A stretch of DNA of 64,000 nt. Origin: VAZQ01 sp963753575 (lineage in GTDB: Bacteria > Pseudomonadota > Alphaproteobacteria > Rhizobiales > Xanthobacteraceae). The DNA lies in the NCBI GenBank assembly GCA_963753575.1, contig CAVWCR010000001.1:806001-870000 (forward strand), read 5' to 3'. The position numbers and the translations under genes were made by a program. The notes beneath the pieces were generated by a model. That model was not told where the DNA came from and ran no database searches. It worked only from the letters and a program-made list of their open reading frames with translations. Shown here in pieces: positions 8,746-18,010 of the stretch (the stretch's first letter is position 1; each line of letters begins with the position of its first letter).

Positions 8746-10305
8746 ATGTTGCGTAAGATGTGGGAAGGCGAGTTCGCTCGCGCGTTCGCGGCAAGTTGCC
8801 GGATCGGGCTCAAGGCTGGCGCCGGTGGATTCTTTTCGGTTTGCATGGCGTTCATCGCGGTCTTGGCCATCGAAACGCCGTCGGCGCAAGGCCAGGACGC
8901 GCGTGCGTGGAGGAGCGAGGGCGATCACGTTCGCCACATCAAAGTCACGCTCTATAAATCAAAGACTTTCCATCTCGATCAGTCGTTCTCCACCGCTGTC
9001 GTCGGAGCGCCCGATATCATCGATGCGCTGCCGATGAGTGATCGCTCGCTCTATATCCAGGGGAAAAAGATCGGTACGACCAACGTATCGGTCTTTGACC
9101 AGATGATGAGACTGATCGGAGTGCTCGACGTCGAGGTCACGATCGATACTGGAAGCCTACAGAAGAAGATTCGGGAGAGTACTGGCAGCCGTGGGATTCG
9201 CGTGTCATCCAGCAACGGGCAAGTCGTGCTCAGCGGTCAGGCGCAGAACGCGGTGCAGGCCGAACGAGCCGTGGCAGTCGCCAGAAGCTTGTCTCCCAGC
9301 GGAGTTGTCAACGCCATGAGCGTTGCACCCTCGCAGCAGGTGCTGCTGAAGGTAAGCTTCCTCGAGGCCTCGCGTGATGCCGGCCGTGCACTCGGTGTGA
9401 ACTGGTTTGTCGCCAACAAGAACGTCAGCCGGGGCGTCAACACTGGACAGGGCGGCTTCGTCAGCGGAACGCCGACCAACGCGACCCCTGGAGGGATCCC
9501 GCTGCTGCAGACCGCCGGCACGCTCGCGGGAGTATCGCAGCAACCCTTCGGAGTCGTCCTCGCCAATCTGGTGAACGGCGGAACCAGCGTGGACATCCTC
9601 GTCTCAGCGCTCGAAACCAAAGGGCTCATCCGTCGGCTTGCCGAACCAAACCTGATGGCGCTTTCCGGCGACACGGCGCAGTTCCTTGCGGGCGGTGAGT
9701 TTCCGGTGCCGATCGCTGCGACCTCGGCCAACGGCATCGTCACGCCGACCATCGAGTTCAAGCCTTTCGGCGTTCGGTTGTCGTTCACGCCTACGGTTCT
9801 GCAGAAGGGCCTCATCAACCTGCGTATCGCACCGGAAGTGAGCGAGCTCGACTTTACCAATGCGGTGACGATCTCAGGCACGACAATTCCGTCGCTGATC
9901 AAGCGCGACGCGCTCACGACCGTCGAATTGCGCGACGGCCAGAGCTTTGCAATTGCCGGCCTGCTGCAAGCGAACGATCTTCGGCTACGCTCGCAGTTGC
10001 CGTGGATCGGCTCTGTCCCCGTACTGGGGGCGTTGTTCAGCAGCATGGACTATCAGAAGCACGAGACCGATCTGGTCATCATCGTCACGCCGCATCTGGT
10101 GCAGCCGGCTGCTCCAGGCCAGCGGCTGGCGTCGCCGCTCGATCAGCGACTTCCGAGCAACGATGCTGACTACTTTCTGCTCGGCCAGACCGAAGTGCGA
10201 AAAAGCTATTCGGACTACGTGACCAAAGGGGGAGACGTGCAGGGGCCCTATGGCCACATAATCAGAGTTGATCCTGCGCCGCGCGAGCCCGCGAGGGGGA
10301 GGTGA
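8746..10305 (+). CDS. cpaC: Tad pilus secretin CpaC/RcpA
   Basis: The 519-aa outer-membrane channel of the Tad pilus. After an N-terminal export segment (hydrophobic around residues 25-42) comes the pilus N domain (HIKVTLYKSKTFHLDQSFST), a BON-like region around residues 140-190, and the C-terminal secretin domain with VDILVSALETKGLIRRLAEPNL, GEFPVPIA, and the family end signature DLVIIVTPHLVQP. The length fits CpaC (about 500-550 aa). The stop codon overlaps the ribosome site region of the next gene, so the two are translationally close. Confidence 0.92.
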   Translation: MLRKMWEGEFARAFAASCRIGLKAGAGGFFSVCMAFIAVLAIETPSAQGQDARAWRSEGDHVRHIKVTLYKSKTFHLDQSFSTAVVGAPDIIDALPMSDRSLYIQGKKIGTTNVSVFDQMMRLIGVLDVEVTIDTGSLQKKIRESTGSRGIRVSSSNGQVVLSGQAQNAVQAERAVAVARSLSPSGVVNAMSVAPSQQVLLKVSFLEASRDAGRALGVNWFVANKNVSRGVNTGQGGFVSGTPTNATPGGIPLLQTAGTLAGVSQQPFGVVLANLVNGGTSVDILVSALETKGLIRRLAEPNLMALSGDTAQFLAGGEFPVPIAATSANGIVTPTIEFKPFGVRLSFTPTVLQKGLINLRIAPEVSELDFTNAVTISGTTIPSLIKRDALTTVELRDGQSFAIAGLLQANDLRLRSQLPWIGSVPVLGALFSSMDYQKHETDLVIIVTPHLVQPAAPGQRLASPLDQRLPSNDADYFLLGQTEVRKSYSDYVTKGGDVQGPYGHIIRVDPAPREPARGR

Positions 10306-10310
10306 ACACC

Positions 10311-10685
10311 ATGCGTATTGCTCGGACCTTTGGACCCCTCGCGTTCGCGCTTGTCGTCGGCGGATGTTGGAGTGACGTTTACGAAAATCCTGCCAGCCAA
10401 TATGTCAGTCGCAGCGATACGATTACGCTCGGCGCTGGTAACGCCAAGGACGTGAACGCCGCCACGCATGTAGTCGATCCCTGGCCGCGCAACGTCAACA
10501 ATCGACGAATTCCCGCGGATGGCCAGCGCATGGTCGGCGCGGTGCAACGCTATCAGCGGCCGCAGACCGCGCGATCGCCTGGCCAGGGGCAAGGCACGCA
10601 GGCTGTCGGTCCGACGGACACCGGAGGCGCGCGGGCGAGCGGCGCATCCGGATCCACCTTTCCGGCTGCAACTCCGCCATATTGA
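10311..10685 (+). CDS. Small lipoprotein of the Tad locus (CpaD position)
   Basis: A 124-aa lipoprotein with the lipobox LVVGGC near residue 19 and a Pro/Gly/Ala-rich C-terminal half. It occupies the place of CpaD in other Tad loci but is shorter, and I see no clear CpaD domain, so the symbol is left empty. The ATG at 10311 lies 5 bases after the cpaC stop, with AGGGGAGG overlapping the cpaC end as ribosome site. A GTG at 10302 is an alternative start. It probably lines the secretin or peptidoglycan interface, by position only. Confidence 0.7.
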   Translation: MRIARTFGPLAFALVVGGCWSDVYENPASQYVSRSDTITLGAGNAKDVNAATHVVDPWPRNVNNRRIPADGQRMVGAVQRYQRPQTARSPGQGQGTQAVGPTDTGGARASGASGSTFPAATPPY

Positions 10686-10733
10686 CGGCGCAGCCGGCGT
10701 ACCTTGCTCGCAAGCGTAAAGTGGCTGGAACTC

Positions 10734-12206
10734 ATGATGCGGCATAGGTCGGCGAGCTTCGCAAAGACGCTCTGGAACGACCAGCAGGGCCTCATCCTGC
10801 CCTACGTGACCATGATGCTGGTCGTGATCATTGGTGTGTCGGTGCTGGCGCTCGACGGCGCACGCTTCATGAGCCTGCAGACCCAGCTTCAAAATGGCGC
10901 CGACGCGCTGGCGCTCGCTGGCGCGGCGGAACTCGATCGCTTGCCGGATGCGCAGTCGCGTGCCATTCGGGCAATCAACAACCTCCTCGGCAACGCAACG
11001 CTGTTTGGCCGCGATCGGAACGTCGAGGTGTCGCGAATCGAATTCTACGCCAGTTTGCCCGCCAGCGATCGCCAGCGGATATCGGATGGCACGGTCGCGA
11101 CCGATGGGGCCAGCAGTCGGTTCGTTTCGGTGACGGTGCGCTCGGTCGCCCTCAATACCATCTTGCCGGCATCGTTCTTTGGCGGCGCCAATGTTGTTTC
11201 TGCAGGCGCGGCTGCGGTCGCGGGGTTCGATCAGGTGGTGTGCGAGACGACGCCCATTTATGTCTGCAACCCGTACGAGGTCGCCGGCATGAGCTACGAT
11301 CTGGCGAGCGGCGCTTTGCAGGAGGCTGTCGCCAATTCTGCGATCCGGCGGCGGCTGATCCGGTTGCGTCAATACAGTAACCGCAGTGAGCCGCTGGCGG
11401 CAGGCGACTACGGGTTCCTGGAACCGCCCGCATCGGGTTCTGCCCCCTTCAACGTGATCGACGCCCTGGCCAATGCTCGCTCAAGCGCTTGTTTCGCCCA
11501 GCACGGCGTCAATTTTCGCCCCGGCGCGGTTCCATCGGCGCGCGAGGGCTTTAATGTGAGATTTGACATCTACGAAGGAGCGATGAGCGGTCGCGAGAAT
11601 GATCCCGACGTCCGTCCGTCACTCAATGTGCGCAAGGGATATGTCGGCGGGGGAGGCGGCGGAGGGGCGTGCAACGCGCGCCCGGGCAGGGACTGGCCCA
11701 TCGGCATTCCGCCCGCCCAGGCCACTGGTCTGCCGCTTGATCGCCGTTGGCCGTACGCCGATGGACGCATCGGCAACGGCAGTTGGAACTTCGCGACGTA
11801 CTGGCAGGTCAACCATGGAGCGGACGGTCGCGACCCGCCGACCGTCAACGGCGAGCCGGCCAGTAATTCGAACTTTCCGAGCCGATACGACGTGTATCGA
11901 TATGAGATCGAGCAGGGCTATGTGGCGGATCGGTCCCCGGGCGGAGAATCCGGCGCGCCGGGTTGTTACGGCGGACGCATCTTGGCCGATAATCCGGATC
12001 GTCGCGTGCTCTATGCCGCGATCATCAACTGTCAGAGCCTGGGGCTCGCCGGCGGCGCTCAGTCCAACGTTCCTGTGGCGGCATTCGGCAAGCTCTTTCT
12101 CACCCTGCCTTTGCAGCGCTCACAGAGCGATCTCTATGTGGAGCTTATCGGGCTCGTGAAGCCCGGCGACCGGAGCAATTTCGACATGGTCCAACTCTAT
12201 CGGTAA
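10734..12206 (+). CDS. TadG-like pilus assembly protein
   Basis: A 490-aa protein with one N-terminal TM segment after a short basic stretch: LILPYVTMMLVVIIGVSVLA, then ALDGARFMSLQTQLQNGADALALAGAAELD, the hallmark of the TadE/TadG-like N-terminal module. The rest is a large periplasmic domain with a Gly-rich loop around residue 310 and four or more cysteines (VVCETTPIYVCNP, GGACNARPG). I use ATG 10734 (MMRHRSAS); the frame opens ten codons earlier at TTG. TadG proteins are minor pilus components needed for adhesion in several systems; no von Willebrand domain is apparent here. Confidence 0.8.
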   Translation: MMRHRSASFAKTLWNDQQGLILPYVTMMLVVIIGVSVLALDGARFMSLQTQLQNGADALALAGAAELDRLPDAQSRAIRAINNLLGNATLFGRDRNVEVSRIEFYASLPASDRQRISDGTVATDGASSRFVSVTVRSVALNTILPASFFGGANVVSAGAAAVAGFDQVVCETTPIYVCNPYEVAGMSYDLASGALQEAVANSAIRRRLIRLRQYSNRSEPLAAGDYGFLEPPASGSAPFNVIDALANARSSACFAQHGVNFRPGAVPSAREGFNVRFDIYEGAMSGRENDPDVRPSLNVRKGYVGGGGGGGACNARPGRDWPIGIPPAQATGLPLDRRWPYADGRIGNGSWNFATYWQVNHGADGRDPPTVNGEPASNSNFPSRYDVYRYEIEQGYVADRSPGGESGAPGCYGGRILADNPDRRVLYAAIINCQSLGLAGGAQSNVPVAAFGKLFLTLPLQRSQSDLYVELIGLVKPGDRSNFDMVQLYR

Positions 12207-12219
12207 CTGGCTTTCCGTA

Positions 12220-12708
12220 ATGTGGGTGCAACAGTTGCAAGCGCTGCGGCGCAATTCGGATGGCTCCGCCCTTGTGGAGGGCGCCGTGCTGCTTCCGCTG
12301 CTGTTCGTGCTGATGTTCGGCGTATACGAGTTCTCGTGGTTCTTCTATCAGCAGCATCTCATCTCGACTGGTCTTCGCGATGCTGCGCGCTACCTCGCAC
12401 GAGTCAGCAGACCGTGCGATTCGAATTCCCCCATCTGGCAAGCCGAGGAGGCTTATGCGAGGAATCTCGCGACCACCGGCTCGATCACAGGAGGCGCGCC
12501 GCGTGTCCCGGGCTGGACGTCCGGAATGGTGGCGCTGCGCTGCACCTCGATCGACAACCCGGGCGCCTATCGTGGCGGAGAAGTAATCTATGTGGTCACG
12601 GCATCGAGCCGCTTCAGCGATCCCTCGCTGGGTTTTTTCCCGCTCCTGCGGCTGCAGCCGCCGGCCATCTCGGCCTCGCATTCGGAGCGCGCCATCGGGC
12701 CCGGGTGA
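12220..12708 (+). CDS. TadE-like pseudopilin (first copy)
   Basis: 162 aa with the TadE-like opening: a short hydrophilic leader, then GSALVEGAVLLPLLFVLMFG with the Glu of ALVEGA in the pseudopilin position, followed by a periplasmic domain with three cysteines. TadE-like proteins are processed by the TadV/CpaA peptidase and act as minor pilins. It lies 13 bp after tadG and 5 bp before the second tadE copy. A longer open frame over this region in another reading frame is not the gene. Confidence 0.85.
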   Translation: MWVQQLQALRRNSDGSALVEGAVLLPLLFVLMFGVYEFSWFFYQQHLISTGLRDAARYLARVSRPCDSNSPIWQAEEAYARNLATTGSITGGAPRVPGWTSGMVALRCTSIDNPGAYRGGEVIYVVTASSRFSDPSLGFFPLLRLQPPAISASHSERAIGPG

Positions 12709-12713
12709 GAAGC

Positions 12714-13388
12714 ATGGCGTGGCGGCTATCGACCAATGTGAGAAGAGTCTGTCTCGATGAGAGCGGCGCGGTCCTGGTCGAGGTGACCGTCGTCATGACA
12801 ATCATGCTCGTATTCCTCTTGGGAGCGATCGAATTCCTGTTTGTGTTCTATCAGTGGAATGTGGCGGCTAAGGCGGTCCAGATCGGAACCAGGATCGCCG
12901 CTGTGTCCGACCCGGTCGCCGGAGGACTGAAAGATCTGAGCACGGCGACGATCGGTCCGCTCTCGCCGCCCGGCGCCGCCATGCCCGGCTTCATTATCAC
13001 CTGCGACGGAAGCAAGGCTCGCTGCACCTGCGGCAACAGCGGCATCTGTCCGACCGAGCTTTCCTATGACGCAGCCGCGATGAATACGATCGTGTTCGGG
13101 CGCGGCAGCTCGGCTTGCGACGATGCGACCTCGTTCTATGACGCCGGGATGTGCGATGTCTTTTCGCGAATTGCTCCGGCCAACGTAGTCATCGTGTATG
13201 CGCAGACCGGGCTCGGATTCGCTGGTCGCCCTGGCGGGCCCACGCCAACGATCACGATCTCGCTGCAGAATCTTCCGCTGCAGTTCTTCTTTCTGAGCGG
13301 CCTCCTGGGATTGGGGGAACTCCGAATACCCTCGTTGACCACGTCGATAACGGCCGAGGATCTGTCCTCCGGCGCGCCCGTGTTTTGA
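12714..13388 (+). CDS. TadE-like pseudopilin (second copy)
   Basis: 224 aa, starting MAWRLSTNVRRVCLDESG; the pseudopilin segment GAVLVEVTVVMTIMLVFLLG carries the expected Glu. The periplasmic part has a cysteine cluster (CDGSKARCTCGNSGICP) that could form disulfides. The frame is open far upstream, but those residues run antisense in meaning over the first tadE gene, so I start at ATG 12714, five bases after that gene's stop. A pair of TadE-like proteins plus TadG is common in alphaproteobacterial Tad loci. Confidence 0.85.
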   Translation: MAWRLSTNVRRVCLDESGAVLVEVTVVMTIMLVFLLGAIEFLFVFYQWNVAAKAVQIGTRIAAVSDPVAGGLKDLSTATIGPLSPPGAAMPGFIITCDGSKARCTCGNSGICPTELSYDAAAMNTIVFGRGSSACDDATSFYDAGMCDVFSRIAPANVVIVYAQTGLGFAGRPGGPTPTITISLQNLPLQFFFLSGLLGLGELRIPSLTTSITAEDLSSGAPVF

Positions 13389-13402
13389 TCCGGACCGGTA
13401 TC

Positions 13403-14626
13403 ATGGCGATCTTCACACTCACAACCGGCGCCGATCCAGCCAAAGTCAGGATAGTAGAGCAGCAGATTCGCAGAGCGATCCCTGGTACCACCTCTATCGC
13501 CGACATCGCCGAGTTGTCCGACGTCGTAGCCTCCAGGCCCGACGACTGGATTTATTTGCTGGTTATTGCGTCTTCCGACGGTCATGGCCATTTCAAGGCG
13601 CAGATGGAGGCGGCGTCGAGCCATCTCGGCAGTATCTTCTTCATCCTGGTCAGCGACGAAATCTCAGCGAGCGACTACAAGGCCCTCGTGCGCCGTGGCG
13701 ACGCCGACTGGGTGTCGTTAAGCGCTGATCCGCGGGAGATACTCGAGATTGTCACGCGGCATCGACAACGTCAGAAAGCCGAAAGCGCTGGCGATCCGGG
13801 CGGCGCCAGGCCGATCGCCATATCATTCGTCCCAAGCGCTGGCGGCGTCGGGAACACAACGCTCGCGCTCGAGATCGCCATCAAGCTCAAGACCGCCAAG
13901 GCGACTCGCGACCGCGCCATATGCATCGTCGACTTAAATTTCCAGGGAAGTAACGTTTGCGACTATCTCGACATCGAGCCGCGTCTCAAGATTCAGGAAA
14001 TCCTGGATCACCCGGAACGGCTCGATGCTCAGCTCTTTGATATCTTCATCAGCCGTCATGCAAGCGGGCTGCATGTGTTTGCCGCGCCGCGCAGCAAGCT
14101 CGATCTTTGCAACCTGAGGGTCTCGGCGATTGACACATTCTTCGATCTCGCGTCGCAGCGCTACGACTTGATCCTGATCGATTTGCCCGTCACTTGGTTC
14201 GCATGGACCGATCCGGTGGTGGCGGCCTCGGACGGCGTGATCGTGACCGGCCTGAATACGATTCCGGGCCTTCGGCAGACCGTTGAAACGTTGGCGGCGG
14301 TGCGCGCTGCAGGTGGCTCCGCGCTGCGTCAGTTGACGGCTCGCGATGAGGATGGCGGGCAAGGTCTTCCGACAGGACAGATCGCCGTCGCGATCAACCG
14401 CTGTCGACGGCGGTTCACGGGAGGCATCCTGCATCGGCACCACGTGGAAGCTGTGCTCGACGGCGAGCGGGTATTCTACGTTGACGAAGAGCCAGCGGCG
14501 CTGGAAAGCATCAATACGGGAATGCCGATTGGTCTGGTCAAGACGGGCGGTCCCTTTGCCAAGGGGATCGCAGCGCTCGCAGCGTTTTGTGGCGGACTCG
14601 TGCATTCTCGCGCCAAGTCTGATTGA
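13403..14626 (+). CDS. cpaE: CpaE/TadZ-type localisation ATPase
   Basis: 407 aa. The first 120 residues form a receiver-like domain (LLVIASSDG, FFILVSDEIS), followed by a ParA/MinD-like domain. CpaE/TadZ places the pilus machine at a cell pole. The P-loop region reads SAGGVGNTT (residues 145-153): both the signature lysine of deviant Walker A ATPases and the P-loop lysine are absent, as in other atypical TadZ proteins, so hydrolysis may be weak or lost. Later motifs IVDLNFQG and LILIDLP match Walker A-prime and Walker B. I start at ATG 13403; the frame is open for 84 more codons upstream over the tadE gene. Confidence 0.88.
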   Translation: MAIFTLTTGADPAKVRIVEQQIRRAIPGTTSIADIAELSDVVASRPDDWIYLLVIASSDGHGHFKAQMEAASSHLGSIFFILVSDEISASDYKALVRRGDADWVSLSADPREILEIVTRHRQRQKAESAGDPGGARPIAISFVPSAGGVGNTTLALEIAIKLKTAKATRDRAICIVDLNFQGSNVCDYLDIEPRLKIQEILDHPERLDAQLFDIFISRHASGLHVFAAPRSKLDLCNLRVSAIDTFFDLASQRYDLILIDLPVTWFAWTDPVVAASDGVIVTGLNTIPGLRQTVETLAAVRAAGGSALRQLTARDEDGGQGLPTGQIAVAINRCRRRFTGGILHRHHVEAVLDGERVFYVDEEPAALESINTGMPIGLVKTGGPFAKGIAALAAFCGGLVHSRAKSD

Positions 14627-14645
14627 ACGCAAGAAGGGAACGGCC

Positions 14646-16028
14646 ATGAGCTTTCTGTTCGGAACGACTTCACGTGCGCACTCCGTGTCGGAGCGAATGG
14701 TCGATGGCCGCGAGACCTCTGACGCCGACGCTCTCTACAAGGACTTGATTGAGCAGCGGCCCGCCCTGCTCGATGAGAAACTCAAGCTGCATGCTAGGAT
14801 CATCGACGAATTCAATCTCACAATGTTGGAAAAGCTGCCACGCGCGGAGTTGGTCAGGCAGGTCGCCGCCTACGTCGCCAGCTACGTCCGTACCGAGAAG
14901 ATATCCCTCAATCAACGCGAGCTCGAGATCTTCTCCGAAGAGATCGTCGACGAGATGACCGGATTTGGGCCGATTGAACCGCTGTTGAAGGATCCCACCG
15001 TCACTGACATTCTGATCAACACCCACAAGCTCTGCTTTGTCGAGCGTTTCGGCAAGCTGCAGGCGACTAAGGTGCATTTCAAGGACGAGGCCCACCTACT
15101 GCGGATAATCGGCAAGATCGTGGCCGGCGTCGGCCGGCGCATCGACGAATCCTCGCCTATGGTGGATGCCCGTCTGCCCGATGGTTCGCGCGTCAACGTC
15201 GCGATCAGGCCGATTGCCATCGACGGCCCGCTGATGTCGATCCGCAAGTTCGCCGAGCGCGCGTTTAGCATGGAACGCTTGGCCGAGGTCGGGACGCTTC
15301 GCCCGCAGATGGTCGACCTGCTCACGGCGGCCGTGCGTGGGCGCATCTCGCTGATTATCAGCGGCGGCACCGGCAGCGGCAAGACGACGATGCTCAACGC
15401 GCTATCGTCATACATCCCGGCCGAAGAACGGCTGATCACCATCGAGGATGCTGCGGAACTACAGCTGCAACAGGTCCATGTCGGGCGTCTTGAAACCCGC
15501 CCGCCCAATGCCGAAGGCAGGGGCGAGATTCGCCAGCGCGAACTGGTCAAGAATGCGCTTCGAATGCGCCCGGACCGAATCATCATCGGCGAATGTCGCG
15601 GCGAGGAAGCCTTTGACATGTTGCAGGCGATGAACACCGGCCACGAGGGTTCGATGACTACCATTCACGCCAACACGCCGAGCGATGCGCTCAAGCGCCT
15701 CGAACAGATGGTCACTATGGCCGGGATGACGACGACCGTCGGAAGCATCCGCGGGCAGATCGCATCCGCGGTTACAGTCGTGATGCAGCTGCAGCGGCTG
15801 CCGGATGGCAAGCGCAGAGTCGTCAGCGTCTGCGAGATCACCGGTATGGAGGACGAAAACATCCAGATGCAAGAGATCTACCGCTTCGTGAAGGAGCACA
15901 CCGACGCAGCCGGGAACATTCACGGTAGCTTCCGTGCCACAGGCGTGCAGCCGAATTTTCTCAAGGATCTGAAAGCCTACGGCATCGAACTGCCGGAGAG
16001 CCATTTCGACGCCACGCAGCCACTGTAA
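14646..16028 (+). CDS. cpaF: Tad pilus assembly ATPase CpaF/TadA
   Basis: 460 aa, a GspE/VirB11-type hexameric ATPase that powers Flp pilus assembly and retraction. Motifs in order: N-terminal region with EEIVDEMTGFGPIEPLL, Arg-finger region GRRIDESSPMVDARLPDGSRVN, Walker A GGTGSGKTT at residues 240-248, Asp box LITIEDAAELQL, Walker B RIIIGECRGEEAFDML, and His box GSMTTIHANTP. Length and order are standard. ATG 14646 follows AAGAAGGGA. The gene starts 19 bp after cpaE and precedes tadB. Confidence 0.95.
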   Translation: MSFLFGTTSRAHSVSERMVDGRETSDADALYKDLIEQRPALLDEKLKLHARIIDEFNLTMLEKLPRAELVRQVAAYVASYVRTEKISLNQRELEIFSEEIVDEMTGFGPIEPLLKDPTVTDILINTHKLCFVERFGKLQATKVHFKDEAHLLRIIGKIVAGVGRRIDESSPMVDARLPDGSRVNVAIRPIAIDGPLMSIRKFAERAFSMERLAEVGTLRPQMVDLLTAAVRGRISLIISGGTGSGKTTMLNALSSYIPAEERLITIEDAAELQLQQVHVGRLETRPPNAEGRGEIRQRELVKNALRMRPDRIIIGECRGEEAFDMLQAMNTGHEGSMTTIHANTPSDALKRLEQMVTMAGMTTTVGSIRGQIASAVTVVMQLQRLPDGKRRVVSVCEITGMEDENIQMQEIYRFVKEHTDAAGNIHGSFRATGVQPNFLKDLKAYGIELPESHFDATQPL

Positions 16029-16074
16029 GGCCAAGAGCCATACGAAGACGAACTACTGGCAAAGGGAAGGCAAC

Positions 16075-17025
16075 ATGACATCGCTTTCACTCATTGCCGC
16101 CCTTGTGTTCATCGCCGTCACGCTTGCGGCGGAGGGAATCTATTGGAGCGCGTGGCGATCGCGGCGTGTGCAGCGGTCGATTAATCGTCGGATCGCCCTG
16201 AGCCGGCGTTCCGCCAGCAGCCGCGAATTGCTCAATGCGCTGCGCGAAGAACGTGGCCTCGCTGGCTTCGACAATCCGGTGTTGCGGCCCTATCGCGACT
16301 TTCTTGTGCAGACCGGTTTGCGGCTCGATCGCAAGGCGGTGCTGCTCTGGGGGTGCGCGATCACGGCGCTGTTGTTCGGCGCGCTGGGACTGGCCTTCGG
16401 ATACGGCGTGGCGACGTTCGCCACCGCAGTGGTTCTGATCGTCGCCGGTTTCATCCTGTTTCTCAACATCATACGGCGCAGGCGGATCGCCCGCTTTGCC
16501 GAGCTTCTTCCAAGCAGCATCGACGTGATCGTGCGGGGGCTTCGCGTCGGTTATCCGCTCCCGGCAGCGCTCGATCTGGTCGCGCGAGAAATGCCAGACC
16601 CGACCGGTCCCGAGTTTGTAATGACGTCAGGCGAGATTTCCTTCGGCCAGGATTTGCGCACCGCTATCGAGAATCTCTATCAGCGCGTCGGCCAGGACGA
16701 TCTCCTGTTCCTGATCATGGCCATAAACGTGCAGAATCAAACCGGCGGCAATCTGGCCGAGATTCTCACTGGCCTGTCTCGCCTGCTGCGTAACCGCGCG
16801 AAGATCAATCTGAAGGTGCGGGCGCTCAGCGCCGACGGACGCATGTCAGCAATAGTGCTTTCGCTCATTCCATTTGTCCTGTTCGGCCTCATCTGCCTGA
16901 TCTCTCCGTCGTATTTCAACGAGATCCGTGACCATCCGTTGGTGATCCCGGCGCTGATCTACGGAATGATCTCATTGGGGCTGGGAAACATCGTGATGTA
17001 TCGCATGGTCAATTTCAAAGTCTAG
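16075..17025 (+). CDS. tadB: Tad inner-membrane platform protein TadB
   Basis: 316 aa with an N-terminal TM helix, two helices around residues 85-130, a cytoplasmic GspF domain (LLPSSIDVIVRGLRVGYPLPAALDLVAREM, then FGQDLRTAIENLYQRV and QNQTGGNLAEIL) and two C-terminal TM helices. TadB with TadC forms the inner-membrane platform acted on by CpaF. GGGAAGG precedes the ATG at 16075. Confidence 0.93.
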   Translation: MTSLSLIAALVFIAVTLAAEGIYWSAWRSRRVQRSINRRIALSRRSASSRELLNALREERGLAGFDNPVLRPYRDFLVQTGLRLDRKAVLLWGCAITALLFGALGLAFGYGVATFATAVVLIVAGFILFLNIIRRRRIARFAELLPSSIDVIVRGLRVGYPLPAALDLVAREMPDPTGPEFVMTSGEISFGQDLRTAIENLYQRVGQDDLLFLIMAINVQNQTGGNLAEILTGLSRLLRNRAKINLKVRALSADGRMSAIVLSLIPFVLFGLICLISPSYFNEIRDHPLVIPALIYGMISLGLGNIVMYRMVNFKV

Positions 17026-17074
17026 CGCATGGCAATCCCAATCAAGATGCTCCAGTGAGAAAGTTTAACCGCCC

Positions 17075-17992
17075 ATGATGGAATTGGCGCCCATTCTGAT
17101 TCCGGTCCTGTCGTTTGTCGCTGTCGTGGCCGTGGTTATCGTTGTGGGGCGCCACGTTGCGGTAGTGGCCAGAATGCAGCGGCGGCTGCCGGCGGCGGCG
17201 TCCGGCGATATCCAGGATGGCAGTAGTCTCCAGAATTTGCACGCCTTCATCGCTCACCGTTTCGATGCGAAGCGCTTTGGCATCGATGGCGCCATCCGCG
17301 ACCAATTACGCCGCGACTTGTTGAGGGCGGGGTATTTCCGATCCTATGCAGTGAACTACTACATCCTGGCGCGGCTAGCAGCCGTATTGGCGCTGCCGAT
17401 CCTTGCCTATGTGTTGGCGGAGCTGCTTCGTCCGGATATGCCATCGTCTCTCAAAATCGGGCTTGTTTCGGGCGCGGCCCTGGTCGCGATGGCGGGCCCT
17501 GACGCCTATCTGGCGCGACGGCGGCGCCGGCTGGCGCTGCGCTACCGACAGATCTTTCCGGACTTGCTGGATCTGTTGGTGATCTGCATTGATGCGGGGC
17601 TCGGCCTCGAAGCCGCATTCGATCGGGTCCGCGGCGAGATGTTCAAGCAAAGCCGCGAACTCGGCAACAATCTACAAATGATGGGCGCCGAGATGCGCGC
17701 CGGGCGCAGCACCATTGAGGCGCTCGAGTCATTTGCCGATCGGCTGGGTCTTGAGGAAGCCTCATCATTCATAATCATGTTGCGGCAATCGCTTGAGCTC
17801 GGGAGCGACATCGGTGAGGCGCTACGCATCTTCAGCGAGGACATGCGCGACCGGCGGCTGCTGCGCGCCGAGGAGGTTGCCAACAAGCTTTCGGTCAAAA
17901 TGATCTTGCCCCTCGGTTTGCTCATCTTTCCGGTCGTCCTACTTGTCGTTATGCTCCCGGTTGTCATCAAGCTGCTGACGATCCTGCGGTGA
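17075..17992 (+). CDS. tadC: Tad inner-membrane platform protein TadC
   Basis: 305 aa with the same layout as TadB: an N-terminal TM helix, a pair of helices around residues 95-140, a GspF domain (FPDLLDLLVICIDAGLGLEAA, MRAGRSTIEALESFADRLGLEEA) and a final hydrophobic stretch LPLGLLIFPVVLLVVMLPV. It closes the pilus operon; the next gene is convergent, 18 bp away, without a visible terminator. Confidence 0.92.
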   Translation: MMELAPILIPVLSFVAVVAVVIVVGRHVAVVARMQRRLPAAASGDIQDGSSLQNLHAFIAHRFDAKRFGIDGAIRDQLRRDLLRAGYFRSYAVNYYILARLAAVLALPILAYVLAELLRPDMPSSLKIGLVSGAALVAMAGPDAYLARRRRRLALRYRQIFPDLLDLLVICIDAGLGLEAAFDRVRGEMFKQSRELGNNLQMMGAEMRAGRSTIEALESFADRLGLEEASSFIIMLRQSLELGSDIGEALRIFSEDMRDRRLLRAEEVANKLSVKMILPLGLLIFPVVLLVVMLPVVIKLLTILR

Positions 17993-18010
17993 ATTGCATA
18001 GTCTGCCGTG

